45,807 bases of DNA from Weissella oryzae SG25 (GTDB taxonomy: Bacteria > Bacillota > Bacilli > Lactobacillales > Lactobacillaceae), in NCBI RefSeq assembly GCF_000691805.2, contig NZ_DF820497.1, forward strand, positions 1 through 45,807. Direction: 5' to 3'. The position numbers and the translations under genes are program-made. Under the pieces are notes generated by a model, which searched no databases, was not told the DNA's origin, and saw only the letters and a list, made by a program, of their open reading frames with translations. Of this stretch, positions 1 through 6,043 are shown one piece after another. Within the stretch, counting starts at the first letter, position 1; each line of letters opens with the position of its first letter.

Positions 1-511
1 AACCATAATCTTCTGCAATTTGACTAATTGTTACTAAGGACTTTGATTTCATAATCTTGTCGTAGTAATCAGCCTTTGGACGACTTTCTGCAACTTGTTG
101 TGCCAGCATTAGCTTCTCAGCTCGTTCTTGCTTTACTTGTGTAGCAAGCTTAATAATCGTGTCTGGGTCAGCTAGGACTTCTTCAACTTTTGAATCGGTT
201 AGGTATGCTCCGTGCTTCCTAATAGATGGAAGTACTTCATGAGTTACCCAACGTGTAAATTTTTTGGCTTCTTTTTTCCGGCTCGTACCAATGAATCGAT
301 ATAATCCAGCCTCACTGATGATATTCGCTTCACCTTGACGCCCTAAGTTGAACTTAGCCCGTTCATCATCGTCCAAACTCTTTAATGAAACAGATACATT
401 GGTGAGCCCAAGTGCATTTGATACATCAGCTGCTACAAACCAAATTTCATTATTAAGTTCAATAGTGCGTACATTCATTTGTTCAAAATTAAAAATTTTT
501 ACTTCATCCAT
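1..511 (-). CDS. Phage antirepressor with BRO-N domain (C-terminus outside window)
   Basis: The ATG at 509-511 is preceded by AGGAGG on the minus strand, and the frame stays open to the window edge, so only the first 170 residues are visible. The N-terminus (MDEVKIFNFEQMNVRTIEL, then NEIWFVAADVSNALG) matches the BRO-N/Bro-like fold of phage antirepressors. A further block (FTRWVTHEVLPSIRKHGAYL) is the usual end of that domain. The last visible part (QVAESRPKADYYDKIM...TISQIAEDYG) resembles the start of the KilA-C/ANT domain that follows in these proteins. Family members relieve CI repression or act as early regulators. Here it is the last visible gene of the leftward early prophage block, after a small ORF. 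The domain call is by recognition; its molecular target is unknown. Confidence 0.85.
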   Translation of the reverse strand, partial: MDEVKIFNFEQMNVRTIELNNEIWFVAADVSNALGLTNVSVSLKSLDDDERAKFNLGRQGEANIISEAGLYRFIGTSRKKEAKKFTRWVTHEVLPSIRKHGAYLTDSKVEEVLADPDTIIKLATQVKQERAEKLMLAQQVAESRPKADYYDKIMKSKSLVTISQIAEDYG

Positions 512-524
512 TTTGTTATGCCTC

Positions 525-770
525 CTAATAAATAATCCAGTTATCACCGGAATAACCTACATAATTAAAAATTTTATTTAATCGATTAAATGCAGCTCGG
601 CCGTGTGTATTTCCATTAATCAATGCTGAAAACGCCTGATCAGAAATTCCTACATACTCAACTAGTCGTTTTCGTCCATCACTTGCTCGACCATATCCAT
701 TGCGTTTTAAAAAATTATTGAACTTATCAATGTTATCCAGCAATGTATCCTTTGCTTCTTCAGTTGCCAT
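525..770 (-). CDS. Small prophage protein, unknown function
   Basis: This 81-residue basic protein starts at an ATG with a strong AAAGGTGGTG ribosome binding site five bases upstream. It lies 13 bp ahead of the antirepressor in the same direction, so the two are probably cotranscribed. The sequence (DNIDKFNNFLKRNGYGRASDGRKRLVEYVGISDQAFSAL in fragments) has a helix-turn-helix flavour: 'YVGISDQAFSALING' resembles a recognition-helix region. This is only a suggestion. It could be a small DNA-binding accessory protein. No family was recognised. Confidence 0.7.
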   Translation of the reverse strand: MATEEAKDTLLDNIDKFNNFLKRNGYGRASDGRKRLVEYVGISDQAFSALINGNTHGRAAFNRLNKIFNYVGYSGDNWIIY

Positions 771-864
771 AAAATCACCACCTTTCTTAATGTAATTTTT
801 GTTACAATTTAGTTTGTGAATGTCGCAACTTTACCCTACAAATTCTGAAAGGAGGTTTGCGATA

Positions 865-1044
865 ATGGACAAAACTCAAAAGATTCATGATATGGCAATA
901 GGGTTCGCAACAGCTTTATCAATAAATGAAATTAGAGAAAGCAAAGAGAAAGACCGACTCTACGATCCAAATGAAGGTGTTGCTAACTTTGCTGAAGCCT
1001 ATGACCACGCTCTTGAATTTTATTCAAGTTCATATAAAGACTAA
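865..1044 (+). CDS. Small prophage protein, unknown (plus strand)
   Basis: The chosen start is the ATG at 865, which follows GGAGG (851-855) by nine bases; an in-frame ATG at 820 has no such site. The product is 59 residues, MDKTQKIHDMAIGFATALS onward, acidic toward the C-terminus and without membrane segments. It runs against the leftward prophage genes, and its stop overlaps the stop of the convergent small gene 1041-1211 by four bases. Function unknown. Confidence 0.6.
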   Translation: MDKTQKIHDMAIGFATALSINEIRESKEKDRLYDPNEGVANFAEAYDHALEFYSSSYKD

Positions 1045-1211
1045 TTTTTTAATTTAGTTTGACGTTGTCGTTCATCTAAATCATCACTTACAGCTTCTAA
1101 TATTAAAAAAGCTTCTGAGTAATTGATTTCACTTGAACTCAACGTTTTTTTTATTTCATTAGATACACCATCTAATTTTTCATTTAGTCCATAACGGCGC
1201 CATTTATTCAT
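1041..1211 (-). CDS. Small charged prophage protein, unknown
   Basis: A 56-residue ORF starts at ATG 1211-1209 and ends at TAG 1043-1041. AGGAG lies seven to eight bases upstream, and that site belongs to the 40-bp repeat also found in front of the Rha-family gene. The sequence begins MNKWRRYGLNEKLDG and ends DDLDERQRQTKLKN: highly charged and helical, with no membrane segment. The strong site and the duplicated leader are the main evidence that it is real. It meets the plus-strand gene 865-1044 tail to tail. Function unknown; a small phage regulator is possible. Confidence 0.6.
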   Translation of the reverse strand: MNKWRRYGLNEKLDGVSNEIKKTLSSSEINYSEAFLILEAVSDDLDERQRQTKLKN

Positions 1212-1219
1212 CTGCTTAT

Positions 1220-1259
1220 CTCCTAACTTAATGTAATTTTTCAGGTAATTGTTGCATTA
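1220..1259. repeat. Exact 40-bp direct repeat, copy 1
   Basis: These 40 bases are identical to 2169-2208. On the minus strand each copy supplies the Shine-Dalgarno region and the upstream leader of a leftward gene (1041-1211 here). On the plus strand the right end supplies TTGCAT, the -35 of the promoter at 1252-1280. It contains TCAGGTAATTGTTGCA at 1241-1256. A shorter related piece (CTTAATGTAATTTTT) lies at 786-800 before the 525-770 gene. Confidence 0.9.
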
Positions 1260-1280
1260 AGATACACAACTAGTTATAAT
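1252..1280 (+). promoter_or_regulatory. Sigma-A type promoter for the small membrane peptide
   Basis: TTGCAT (1252-1257) and a perfect TATAAT (1275-1280) are separated by exactly 17 bp. The -35 lies inside the 40-bp repeat. The transcript would start near 1287 and run to the terminator at 1574-1605. That gives a short mRNA with a long, structured 5' leader before the TTG start at 1423. Confidence 0.75.
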
Positions 1281-1331
1281 TTGGATATAAGTTGAAAAGA
1301 AATGCGAAGTGTTTTGCACCTCTACACTTAA

Positions 1332-1364
1332 AAGTCGGTTGGAGTGGATACCAAGCGGCTTTTT
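1332..1364 (+). terminator. Terminator-like hairpin in the 5' leader of the small peptide gene
   Basis: AAGTCGGTTGG (1332-1342) and CCAAGCGGCTT (1351-1361) form an 11-position stem with one mismatch and one wobble, followed by TTTTTATTTT. It sits between the promoter at 1252-1280 and the coding region, so it may attenuate the transcript or act as a folding element that controls translation. Confidence 0.5.
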
Positions 1365-1422
1365 ATTTTGTGCTCGTTATCGTCCTATATCCACAAATGG
1401 GGCGGCTAGGAGGTGCACTATT

Positions 1423-1563
1423 TTGCAAATCTTTTTCAACTTATTAGACGTATTGCAACAACTACTTACTAGTTTTATGTCTGCATTTATTGCCGTTATT
1501 GGTACTGCCTGTGGCGCTGGTTTAATTGCTGTTGTAAAGCGTTCCAAGAATCATAAACACTAA
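1423..1563 (+). CDS. Small single-span membrane peptide (toxin/holin-like candidate)
   Basis: The frame is open further upstream, but AGGAGG at 1409-1414 points to the TTG at 1423. This gives 46 residues beginning MQIFFNLLDVLQQLL, one hydrophobic helix (about residues 17-37: FMSAFIAVIGTACGAGLIAVV) and a basic tail KRSKNHKH. It has its own near-consensus promoter, a structured leader and a terminator right after the stop, so it is a self-contained unit opposed to the leftward phage operon. Size and topology resemble type I toxins and holin-like toxins of Firmicutes, but no family was recognised by sequence. It may instead be a lysogen-expressed membrane protein. Confidence 0.5.
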   Translation: MQIFFNLLDVLQQLLTSFMSAFIAVIGTACGAGLIAVVKRSKNHKH

Positions 1564-1573
1564 TTATGGTTCT

Positions 1574-1605
1574 AAGGCTCTACTTTTGTAGGGCTTTTTA
1601 TTTTG
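1574..1605 (+). terminator. Rho-independent terminator
   Basis: AAGGCTCTAC (1574-1583), a TTTT loop and GTAGGGCTTT (1588-1597) with G-U pairs, followed by TTATTTT. It ends the small peptide transcript and overlaps the last codons of the convergent Rha-family gene. Confidence 0.75.
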
Positions 1606-2161
1606 TTTCCAACAAATCAACTTCTGGTATATCTAGAAGCTGACTCAGCATTTTAGGTGCTACCGCTTTCGCAACTTCCTCACTATTGTCTGTGAGCTTG
1701 GCCCATGCACGAACTTCACGACTTCTTGCGTTTACACTACGTTGTCTGCTAATAGCTAACTTCTCACGGGTAAGTTGTTGATCAACTGTTTCAGGGATAA
1801 AAAACGAATGTTGTTCCTGTTCTTTGATGTAGGCTTCCATGGCGTTAAATTGTTTCATGTACTTATAGCGGAACATCGTATATCGTTTCCCTTTGAAGTA
1901 TCCCATTAGCATCGTCCAGCCATCACGATTTAGAACATACATTCTGTACGATTGATGGTTTTGCTCATGGATATACGTACTTTCTTGGAACATTTCGAGG
2001 GTGGCCGACTTCTCGGCAGACCCCAAATCTTCAATAATGTTATCAATTGCTTCTAAGACATTCTTATGATTTTTGCCCGAAGCGATTGCGACCTGCAAAG
2101 ATGTTGTTGTAACTTCTCCATTTTGAAGTTCAACTAATTGTGATGTATCAATTTGATTCAT
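1598..2161 (-). CDS. Rha-family phage regulatory protein
   Basis: This 187-residue protein has the Rha domain at about residues 8-115: GEVTTTSLQVAIASGKNHKNVLEAIDNII, then NHQSYRMYVLNRDGWTMLMGYFKGKRYTMFRYKYMKQFNAME. The 'GKNHKNVL' and 'LNRDGWTML' blocks are the hallmarks of the family. Rha proteins are phage regulators that interfere with growth when host IHF is absent in enterics; their role in Firmicutes is not settled. The C-terminal third carries a charged extension, as in antirepressor fusions. It is the first gene leftward from the repressor region, the position where a cro gene is expected, and its leader contains the second copy of the 40-bp repeat. Confidence 0.85.
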   Translation of the reverse strand: MNQIDTSQLVELQNGEVTTTSLQVAIASGKNHKNVLEAIDNIIEDLGSAEKSATLEMFQESTYIHEQNHQSYRMYVLNRDGWTMLMGYFKGKRYTMFRYKYMKQFNAMEAYIKEQEQHSFFIPETVDQQLTREKLAISRQRSVNARSREVRAWAKLTDNSEEVAKAVAPKMLSQLLDIPEVDLLETK

Positions 2162-2168
2162 CTTCTAA

Positions 2169-2208
2169 CTCCTAACTTAATGTAATTTTTCAGGTAATTG
2201 TTGCATTA
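2169..2208. repeat. Exact 40-bp direct repeat, copy 2
   Basis: Identical to 1220-1259 and 949 bp away. It covers the Shine-Dalgarno region and leader of the Rha-family gene. The element TCAGGTAATTGTTGCA at 2190-2205 recurs in opposite orientation with one change at 2314-2329, upstream of the repressor gene. Confidence 0.9.
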
Positions 2209-2210
2209 TT

Positions 2211-2227
2211 TTTACAATGATTGTAAA
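2211..2227. promoter_or_regulatory. Candidate repressor operator 1
   Basis: TTTACAATGATTGTAAA is a 17-bp palindrome, perfect about its central base, just upstream of the 40-bp repeat that leads the Rha-family gene. It shares the core ACAA-N3-TTGT with two other palindromes in the same intergenic region, as expected for binding sites of the divergently encoded CI-like repressor. Confidence 0.65.
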
Positions 2228-2342
2228 ATATAGACATACTAAAGAGCACAAATAAACCCTGTTATATTAACGTTCCTCGCCAAAGTTACATTAAATATTA
2301 CATGTTTTTTTGTTGCAACTATTACCTGATGAATTAATAATA

Positions 2343-2353
2343 ACAACAGTTGT
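2343..2353. promoter_or_regulatory. Candidate repressor operator 2
   Basis: ACAACAGTTGT is palindromic about its central base (context ATAACAACAGTTGTAAAA). It overlaps the -35 of the repressor's own promoter. Confidence 0.6.
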
Positions 2354-2379
2354 AAAAATAGTCAACAATAAATTACAAT
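2350..2379 (+). promoter_or_regulatory. Promoter of the CI-like repressor
   Basis: TTGTAA (2350-2355) and TACAAT (2374-2379) with an 18-bp spacer. Operators 2 and 3 overlap the two hexamers, which suggests that the repressor controls its own expression. Confidence 0.5.
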
Positions 2380-2386
2380 CATTGTT
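2373..2386. promoter_or_regulatory. Candidate repressor operator 3
   Basis: TTACAATCATTGTT, with the same ACAA-N3-TTGT core as the other two operators. It covers the -10 of the repressor promoter. Confidence 0.6.
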
Positions 2387-2419
2387 ATTTTTGATTTGTC
2401 ATTGAAAAGGAAAATGACA

Positions 2420-2782
2420 ATGACATTGTTTGAAAGAACAAGAGAGACCGCTAAAGAACGCGGATACAATCTACAAACTACCGCTAAAAAAGCGGGGTTA
2501 TCAGAGAACGCAATTTATAACTGGAAAACAAAAACACCTAGTCCAGTTTCAGTAAAAGCTGTAGCTAGCGTTTTAAATGTGTCCGTAGATTACCTATTAG
2601 GTGAAACAGACGAAAAAAATCCTCACTCCAATAAGAATGTGGAAAAGGAGAAAATTGATATATTTGAGGTGTCAGACGACGAACGAAATGAATTAATCTC
2701 AGCAAACGGACATTCTATATCTGATGAGGACTGGGATATTATTAAGGCCATTTTATCAAGATACCCACGTCAAAAGGACTAA
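2420..2782 (+). CDS. CI-like phage repressor, XRE family HTH
   Basis: In-frame starts exist at 2396 (TTG), 2414 and 2420; AAAGG at 2406-2410 is nine bases from 2420, so that ATG is preferred and gives 120 residues. Residues about 4-62 form a Cro/CI-type HTH (ERTRETAKERGYNLQTTAKKAGLSENAIYNWKT, then PSPVSVKAVASVLNVSVDYLLG). The C-terminal half is acidic and lacks a LexA-type Ser/Lys protease domain, so induction by self-cleavage is unlikely. The next gene encodes an ImmA/IrrE-like protein, which in ICEBs1 inactivates the repressor by cutting it; a similar partnership is inferred. Three palindromic operators lie upstream. Confidence 0.88.
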   Translation: MTLFERTRETAKERGYNLQTTAKKAGLSENAIYNWKTKTPSPVSVKAVASVLNVSVDYLLGETDEKNPHSNKNVEKEKIDIFEVSDDERNELISANGHSISDEDWDIIKAILSRYPRQKD

Positions 2783-2786
2783 ATCT

Positions 2787-3185
2787 ATGAACAATATTAT
2801 TGATGATATTTTTAAACTAATTCATTCTTTAAATTGGGAAATAGAACAAGCCCCACTAAGTAGTCTTCCATCACTAGTTGACCCTATTCGTAAAGTTTTA
2901 ATATACAACCCTGAAAGTATTACGATATTTCACTTAGTTGAAGAATACTACCACATTAAACTTGAACATTCTGGTCGTCTGCTTTGGACTGATAATGATG
3001 AGCGTAACCCGCATGAACATGAAGCTTGGAATGAAGCACTATCTTGGTTAAAAAGATACTGGGATATGAACGAAGGTGGCGACAACTATTTAAAGTTCAT
3101 GGAGTATTTTGGTGTGCCCTACTCACTTGAAACAAGTGTCATAGAGGAGTTCTGCCCAGCAAATCAAAATATCAATTACGTTTAA
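2787..3185 (+). CDS. ImmA/IrrE-like phage protein (putative anti-repressor metallopeptidase)
   Basis: The ATG at 2787 follows the repressor stop by four bases, so the genes are probably translationally coupled. The 132-residue product contains FHLVEEYYHIKLEHSG followed by HEHEAWNEALSWL. This resembles the ImmA/IrrE metal site (helix with E..H and a later E-x-x-A-x-x-(A/G)), but the canonical first histidine of HExxH is missing: the sequence is VEEYYH. Phage ImmA-like proteins with EEYYH variants appear to exist, so activity cannot be judged. By position next to the CI gene its likely partner is that repressor. Confidence 0.65.
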   Translation: MNNIIDDIFKLIHSLNWEIEQAPLSSLPSLVDPIRKVLIYNPESITIFHLVEEYYHIKLEHSGRLLWTDNDERNPHEHEAWNEALSWLKRYWDMNEGGDNYLKFMEYFGVPYSLETSVIEEFCPANQNINYV

Positions 3186-3245
3186 CATACTACGTGCAAA
3201 CATGAACCACGTTAAAAGCTTGATTATAAAAGGAGTTAGGAAATC

Positions 3246-3668
3246 ATGTCTAAAATAATCAAGGATGAAACGTTGCCTTATAAATTGGAAGACGCACAAA
3301 AAATTCTGAACAAGGCCGATATTACATTCAAAACATTTGCAAATAATCGGACACTTGGAGAAACATCCTTTCAATTAAAAGCTAAAGTTTCTTACAAGTT
3401 AAAAGCTGATAAGGATTCAACGATTGTAACGATTATTGGGAAAAACTCTGGAATTGGCCCAATACAAAAGAATGCTGTGCAAAAGCAAATAGATGCATTT
3501 GAAACTGCCCTACATAGTTCTGTAGATGATTTTGAAAAAGATAGAAAGCAATCAGTTGGTTCATCAAGCATTGCAGACGAATTAACTAAGTTATCTGGTT
3601 TAAAAGAATCTGGGATTCTCACAGAAGACGAATTCAACCAACAAAAAGCTAAGCTATTGAATAATTAA
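3246..3668 (+). CDS. SHOCT-domain protein
   Basis: The ATG lies after AAAGGAG at 3229-3235 and gives 140 residues. The last about 30 residues (IADELTKLSGLKESGILTEDEF...KAKLL) are a textbook SHOCT domain, a short C-terminal module probably used for oligomerisation. The first 95 residues are soluble and lysine-rich and may form a PH-like beta domain, but this was not recognised by sequence. Such proteins are common in the lysogeny modules of lactobacillus prophages, between repressor and integrase, as here. Function unknown. Confidence 0.75.
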   Translation: MSKIIKDETLPYKLEDAQKILNKADITFKTFANNRTLGETSFQLKAKVSYKLKADKDSTIVTIIGKNSGIGPIQKNAVQKQIDAFETALHSSVDDFEKDRKQSVGSSSIADELTKLSGLKESGILTEDEFNQQKAKLLNN

Positions 3669-3676
3669 GACTGGGC

Positions 3677-3905
3677 TTGCTGAAAGGTCAGCAACCTCAA
3701 TATTTAGTAGTTTAAATTGGCTCAGTAGATCTACGTAGCCAACAATAAAGGGTGTCGGTTTAATTGACATCCTAGCAAGACTTTCAAGATGACCTCGTGG
3801 TCCGTTAGGTCATCTAAAGGGTTTAGCTCAATTCTGCGCTAAACTAACTAATAGGTCTGCGCAATATTGCGCCACCCCCGCATAATAAGGGGGGGCGCAA
3901 ATCAC
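3677..3905. ncRNA. Hairpin array before the integrase (candidate structured RNA or DNA)
   Basis: This gene-free stretch is almost entirely composed of consecutive inverted repeats. They are TTGCTGA/TCAGCAA (3677-3683/3688-3694), TTGGCT/AGCCAA (3717-3722/3737-3742) enclosing the palindrome GTAGATCTAC, GGTGTC/GACATCC (about 3751-3772, with one bulge), AGATGACCT/AGGTCATCT (3787-3795/3807-3815), GTTTAGC/GCTAAAC (3821-3827/3838-3844), the 14-bp palindrome GCGCAATATTGCGC (3859-3872), and a C-rich/G-rich stem (about 3870-3898). No convincing ORF fits. It could be a small RNA, the leader of int, or a recombination arm region. No known RNA family was recognised. Confidence 0.45.
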
Positions 3906-3981
3906 TACCTCCCTACCTTCTGACTTACTCAAATGGTCATACATAATTCGATGGGGGTCGATATTATGAAAGGCTTCAATT

Positions 3982-5127
3982 ATGAGTATCAAGAAACAAG
4001 AAAACGGCACCTACCAAGTAAGAGTGCAATTCACTGACTCACTTGGCAGACGCCGTAATAAAAAGAAAACTGTTGCATCCCTAACCCTGGCAAAAAGAGC
4101 CGAGCGGGAAATATTAAACGAGGTTGATGCTGGCACATTCAACAAGGTTCAAAAGAAAATCACCATGAACGAATTAATAGATAAGTTCATGCTTGATTAT
4201 AGCCGAGGTAAACGTGAAGTTACAATCATTAGGCACAAAATATTTATAGAAAATAGTGTGCTAACTGATGAATGGTTTGATAATGTTCAAGTTTCAAAAA
4301 TAAGTAGACCAATCATTCAAGCATGGTTAGATTGGATAGCCTCAAAGCATTCTGCCTACAAGGCTGAGTCCGTATTTCTGAAAAAAATTTTAGATTTTGC
4401 TGTTTCCTATGATTTTATTGATGTTAATCCGTTTTCAAATGTTCGTTACCCCACTCCGATTGATAAACCAGACCGATCTTATAGAGTAGACTCATACGAA
4501 TATGACGAACTCTTAGCCTTTATAGACGCCGTCAAATCAAAATATGAAGAGAACAGTCTTAAATATCGTAAATATGCATACCTTCGCCTACTTGCCTTTA
4601 CAGGTATGAGAATGAGCGAAGCTAGAGCTTTGCTATGGTCGGATATAGAATTTACTGATACCGGTGCAAATATTAGTGTCACCAAGACTCTTAGTCGGCC
4701 AATTGAGTCCAAAGTTATCATTAACGAACCTAAGACTAAGGCTGGTAAAAGAATTGTGATAGTTGATAAAAAAACAGCTCAAACGCTTAAGCAATGGCAT
4801 AACATTCAGCAACAAGCATTTATGAAGGCTGGTGTGCGCTCTGACATTGTTTTTACTAATAGACGATTAAATAACTATATAGCATCAAATCAGCCTAGAA
4901 AGTGGCTCTTAGCAGCTATCAAGGGTACTAATATTCCGCAGATAAACATTCACGGATTGAGGCACACTTATGTCACTCTAGCAGTCCAAGCTGGAATGGA
5001 TATTAAGACATTACAGGCACAGGTCGGACACAACGACATAAACACAACTCTTAACGTCTATGCTACCGTCACAAAAGATATGCGAGCAAAGACAGCAGAC
5101 ATATTCACATCCCTAGTTAATTTCTAA
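3982..5127 (+). CDS. int: Tyrosine recombinase, phage integrase
   Basis: A 381-residue site-specific recombinase that integrates and excises the prophage. An N-terminal AP2-like arm-binding region (residues 1-60, KQENGTYQVRVQF) is followed by a SAM-like core-binding domain (about 60-155) and the catalytic domain (about 170-381). Catalytic residues are visible: R210 (LAFTGMRMSEARAL), K253/K256 region, H324 and R327 (IHGLRHTY), H350 (QVGHNDI) and the nucleophile Y360 (LNVYATV). The start follows AAAGG at 3969-3973. It is the last gene of the rightward lysogeny block, ends at a large inverted-repeat terminator, and sits at the chromosome border, as integrases usually do. Confidence 0.96.
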   Translation: MSIKKQENGTYQVRVQFTDSLGRRRNKKKTVASLTLAKRAEREILNEVDAGTFNKVQKKITMNELIDKFMLDYSRGKREVTIIRHKIFIENSVLTDEWFDNVQVSKISRPIIQAWLDWIASKHSAYKAESVFLKKILDFAVSYDFIDVNPFSNVRYPTPIDKPDRSYRVDSYEYDELLAFIDAVKSKYEENSLKYRKYAYLRLLAFTGMRMSEARALLWSDIEFTDTGANISVTKTLSRPIESKVIINEPKTKAGKRIVIVDKKTAQTLKQWHNIQQQAFMKAGVRSDIVFTNRRLNNYIASNQPRKWLLAAIKGTNIPQINIHGLRHTYVTLAVQAGMDIKTLQAQVGHNDINTTLNVYATVTKDMRAKTADIFTSLVNF

Positions 5128-5132
5128 AAGAC

Positions 5133-5211
5133 GGGACTCACTTGGGACTCATTAAAATAATTCTGTATGACGCTCTGTGAGTTTCAATGAGTCCCTTAGT
5201 GAGTCCTTTTT
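5133..5211 (+). terminator. Large inverted repeat / terminator after int
   Basis: Arms of 21 bp (5133-5153 and 5186-5206) are complementary except for two positions, with a 32-base loop, and a TTTTT tract follows. Each arm itself contains two direct copies of a GGGACTCA-like octamer. It probably terminates int transcription. The unusual size and internal repetition could also reflect a recombination-related role. Confidence 0.7.
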
Positions 5212-5236
5212 GAACAAAACGAGTTATCCACAAGCT

Positions 5237-5262
5237 ACAAACGTTGATATAAAGGCGTTTGT
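5237..5262. other. Candidate attachment-site core
   Basis: ACAAACG (5237-5243) and CGTTTGT (5256-5262) are perfect inverted repeats around a 12-bp AT-rich spacer. They lie just after the integrase terminator and before the first gene that looks chromosomal. Tyrosine recombinase core sites have this form. The other prophage end is outside the window, so the duplicated att core cannot be confirmed. Confidence 0.35.
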
Positions 5263-5327
5263 GTACATAAAAGATGTGTTCATTTGTAAAACGGACCTTT
5301 TAAAAATTTAATGTAAGCTGTCAAATA

Positions 5328-5690
5328 TTAATTACTACGTGCCTGCCGCTTTTTGATTTGGCTGACCAAGGATTGTGGATTATCAACCCCTAAAATTAAA
5401 TACTTATATTTTCCCTGTGCTAATTGAATTTGCAAGGGCTGTTCTTGCCCCTTAATGTTGAAATAAATACGGACACCTTTTTTCATAAACAAGCCCGTCA
5501 ATTTTTTAAAGAATCTAAGTCCAGCTAACCGCCAAACCCAGCCTTTATTCATATCATCAAACCCAGTTTTGACTGCTTGTATATCCGCAAGCGGAATTAT
5601 CATCTTACCTTGAAAACCTAGAATTTTATTGATACCCGTTGGCTCTATTTCAAGCTGCTTTGCAGTTACCGTCACAATATTACTAATCAT
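5328..5690 (-). CDS. PH-like domain protein, unknown function
   Basis: The ATG at 5690 is preceded by GGAGG with a seven-base gap; a GTG one codon earlier is less well placed. The 120-residue soluble protein alternates short beta strands (NIVTVTAKQLEIEPTGINKIL, KMIIPLADIQAVKTGF, GVRIYFNIKGQEQPLQIQL) and ends in a helix (YLILGVDNPQSLVSQIKKR). This pattern fits bacterial PH-like domains of the YdjM/bPH type. It lies at the prophage border, reads toward the prophage, and seems to be the first host gene. Confidence 0.6.
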   Translation of the reverse strand: MISNIVTVTAKQLEIEPTGINKILGFQGKMIIPLADIQAVKTGFDDMNKGWVWRLAGLRFFKKLTGLFMKKGVRIYFNIKGQEQPLQIQLAQGKYKYLILGVDNPQSLVSQIKKRQARSN

Positions 5691-5973
5691 CACACTACCT
5701 CCGCTTGGCTTGCTTATAAAATCTCAATATAACCTTAGTTTAGCACGAATTGTTTGCAAGCCTATGGCGAAAATTATTATTGAAATAGTATTTTTTATTT
5801 ACAATTAGTGAAATTTGCTTATCGGATGCATTTTCTTAAATATCAAATGTTTATTAAAAATTAACCGACAAATATGATTAACATCTATCAAAATTCGAGT
5901 TATTCTATCGTATTTGTTTTAAAAAACCGATAACTTCTGCCCAAATTTTCTAACTAGTTTAACTCCAAAACCA
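5691..5973. other. AT-rich intergenic stretch, no gene seen
   Basis: Between the PH-like gene and the aldolase terminator no convincing ORF, RNA gene or strong promoter was found. It probably holds the promoter of the leftward PH-like gene. Confidence 0.5.
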
Positions 5974-6018
5974 CTAAACCCCCGTTAATCGGATTTACGC
6001 CAATCAACGGGGGTTTAG
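5974..6018 (-). terminator. Terminator of the aldolase operon
   Basis: CTAAACCCCCGTT (5974-5986) pairs perfectly with AACGGGGGTTTAG (6006-6018), with a short T-rich stretch following on the minus strand. Confidence 0.8.
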
Positions 6019-6043
6019 CTCACATACGTTATTATTCAATTAC

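Noticed and set aside
348-581. Plus-strand ORF overlapping the BRO-type antirepressor
   Set aside because: Antisense to two better-supported leftward genes.
2724-2786. Upstream extension of the ImmA-like frame
   Set aside because: It overlaps the repressor gene, and the ATG at 2787 is directly after the repressor stop.
3828-4010. 60-residue minus-strand ORF before the integrase
   Set aside because: It runs across the hairpin region and the integrase start, has no ribosome binding site and no recognisable protein pattern.
1-5260. Insertion sequence or plasmid origin
   Set aside because: No transposase, terminal inverted repeats or replication initiator was found; all genes fit a prophage lysogeny region.
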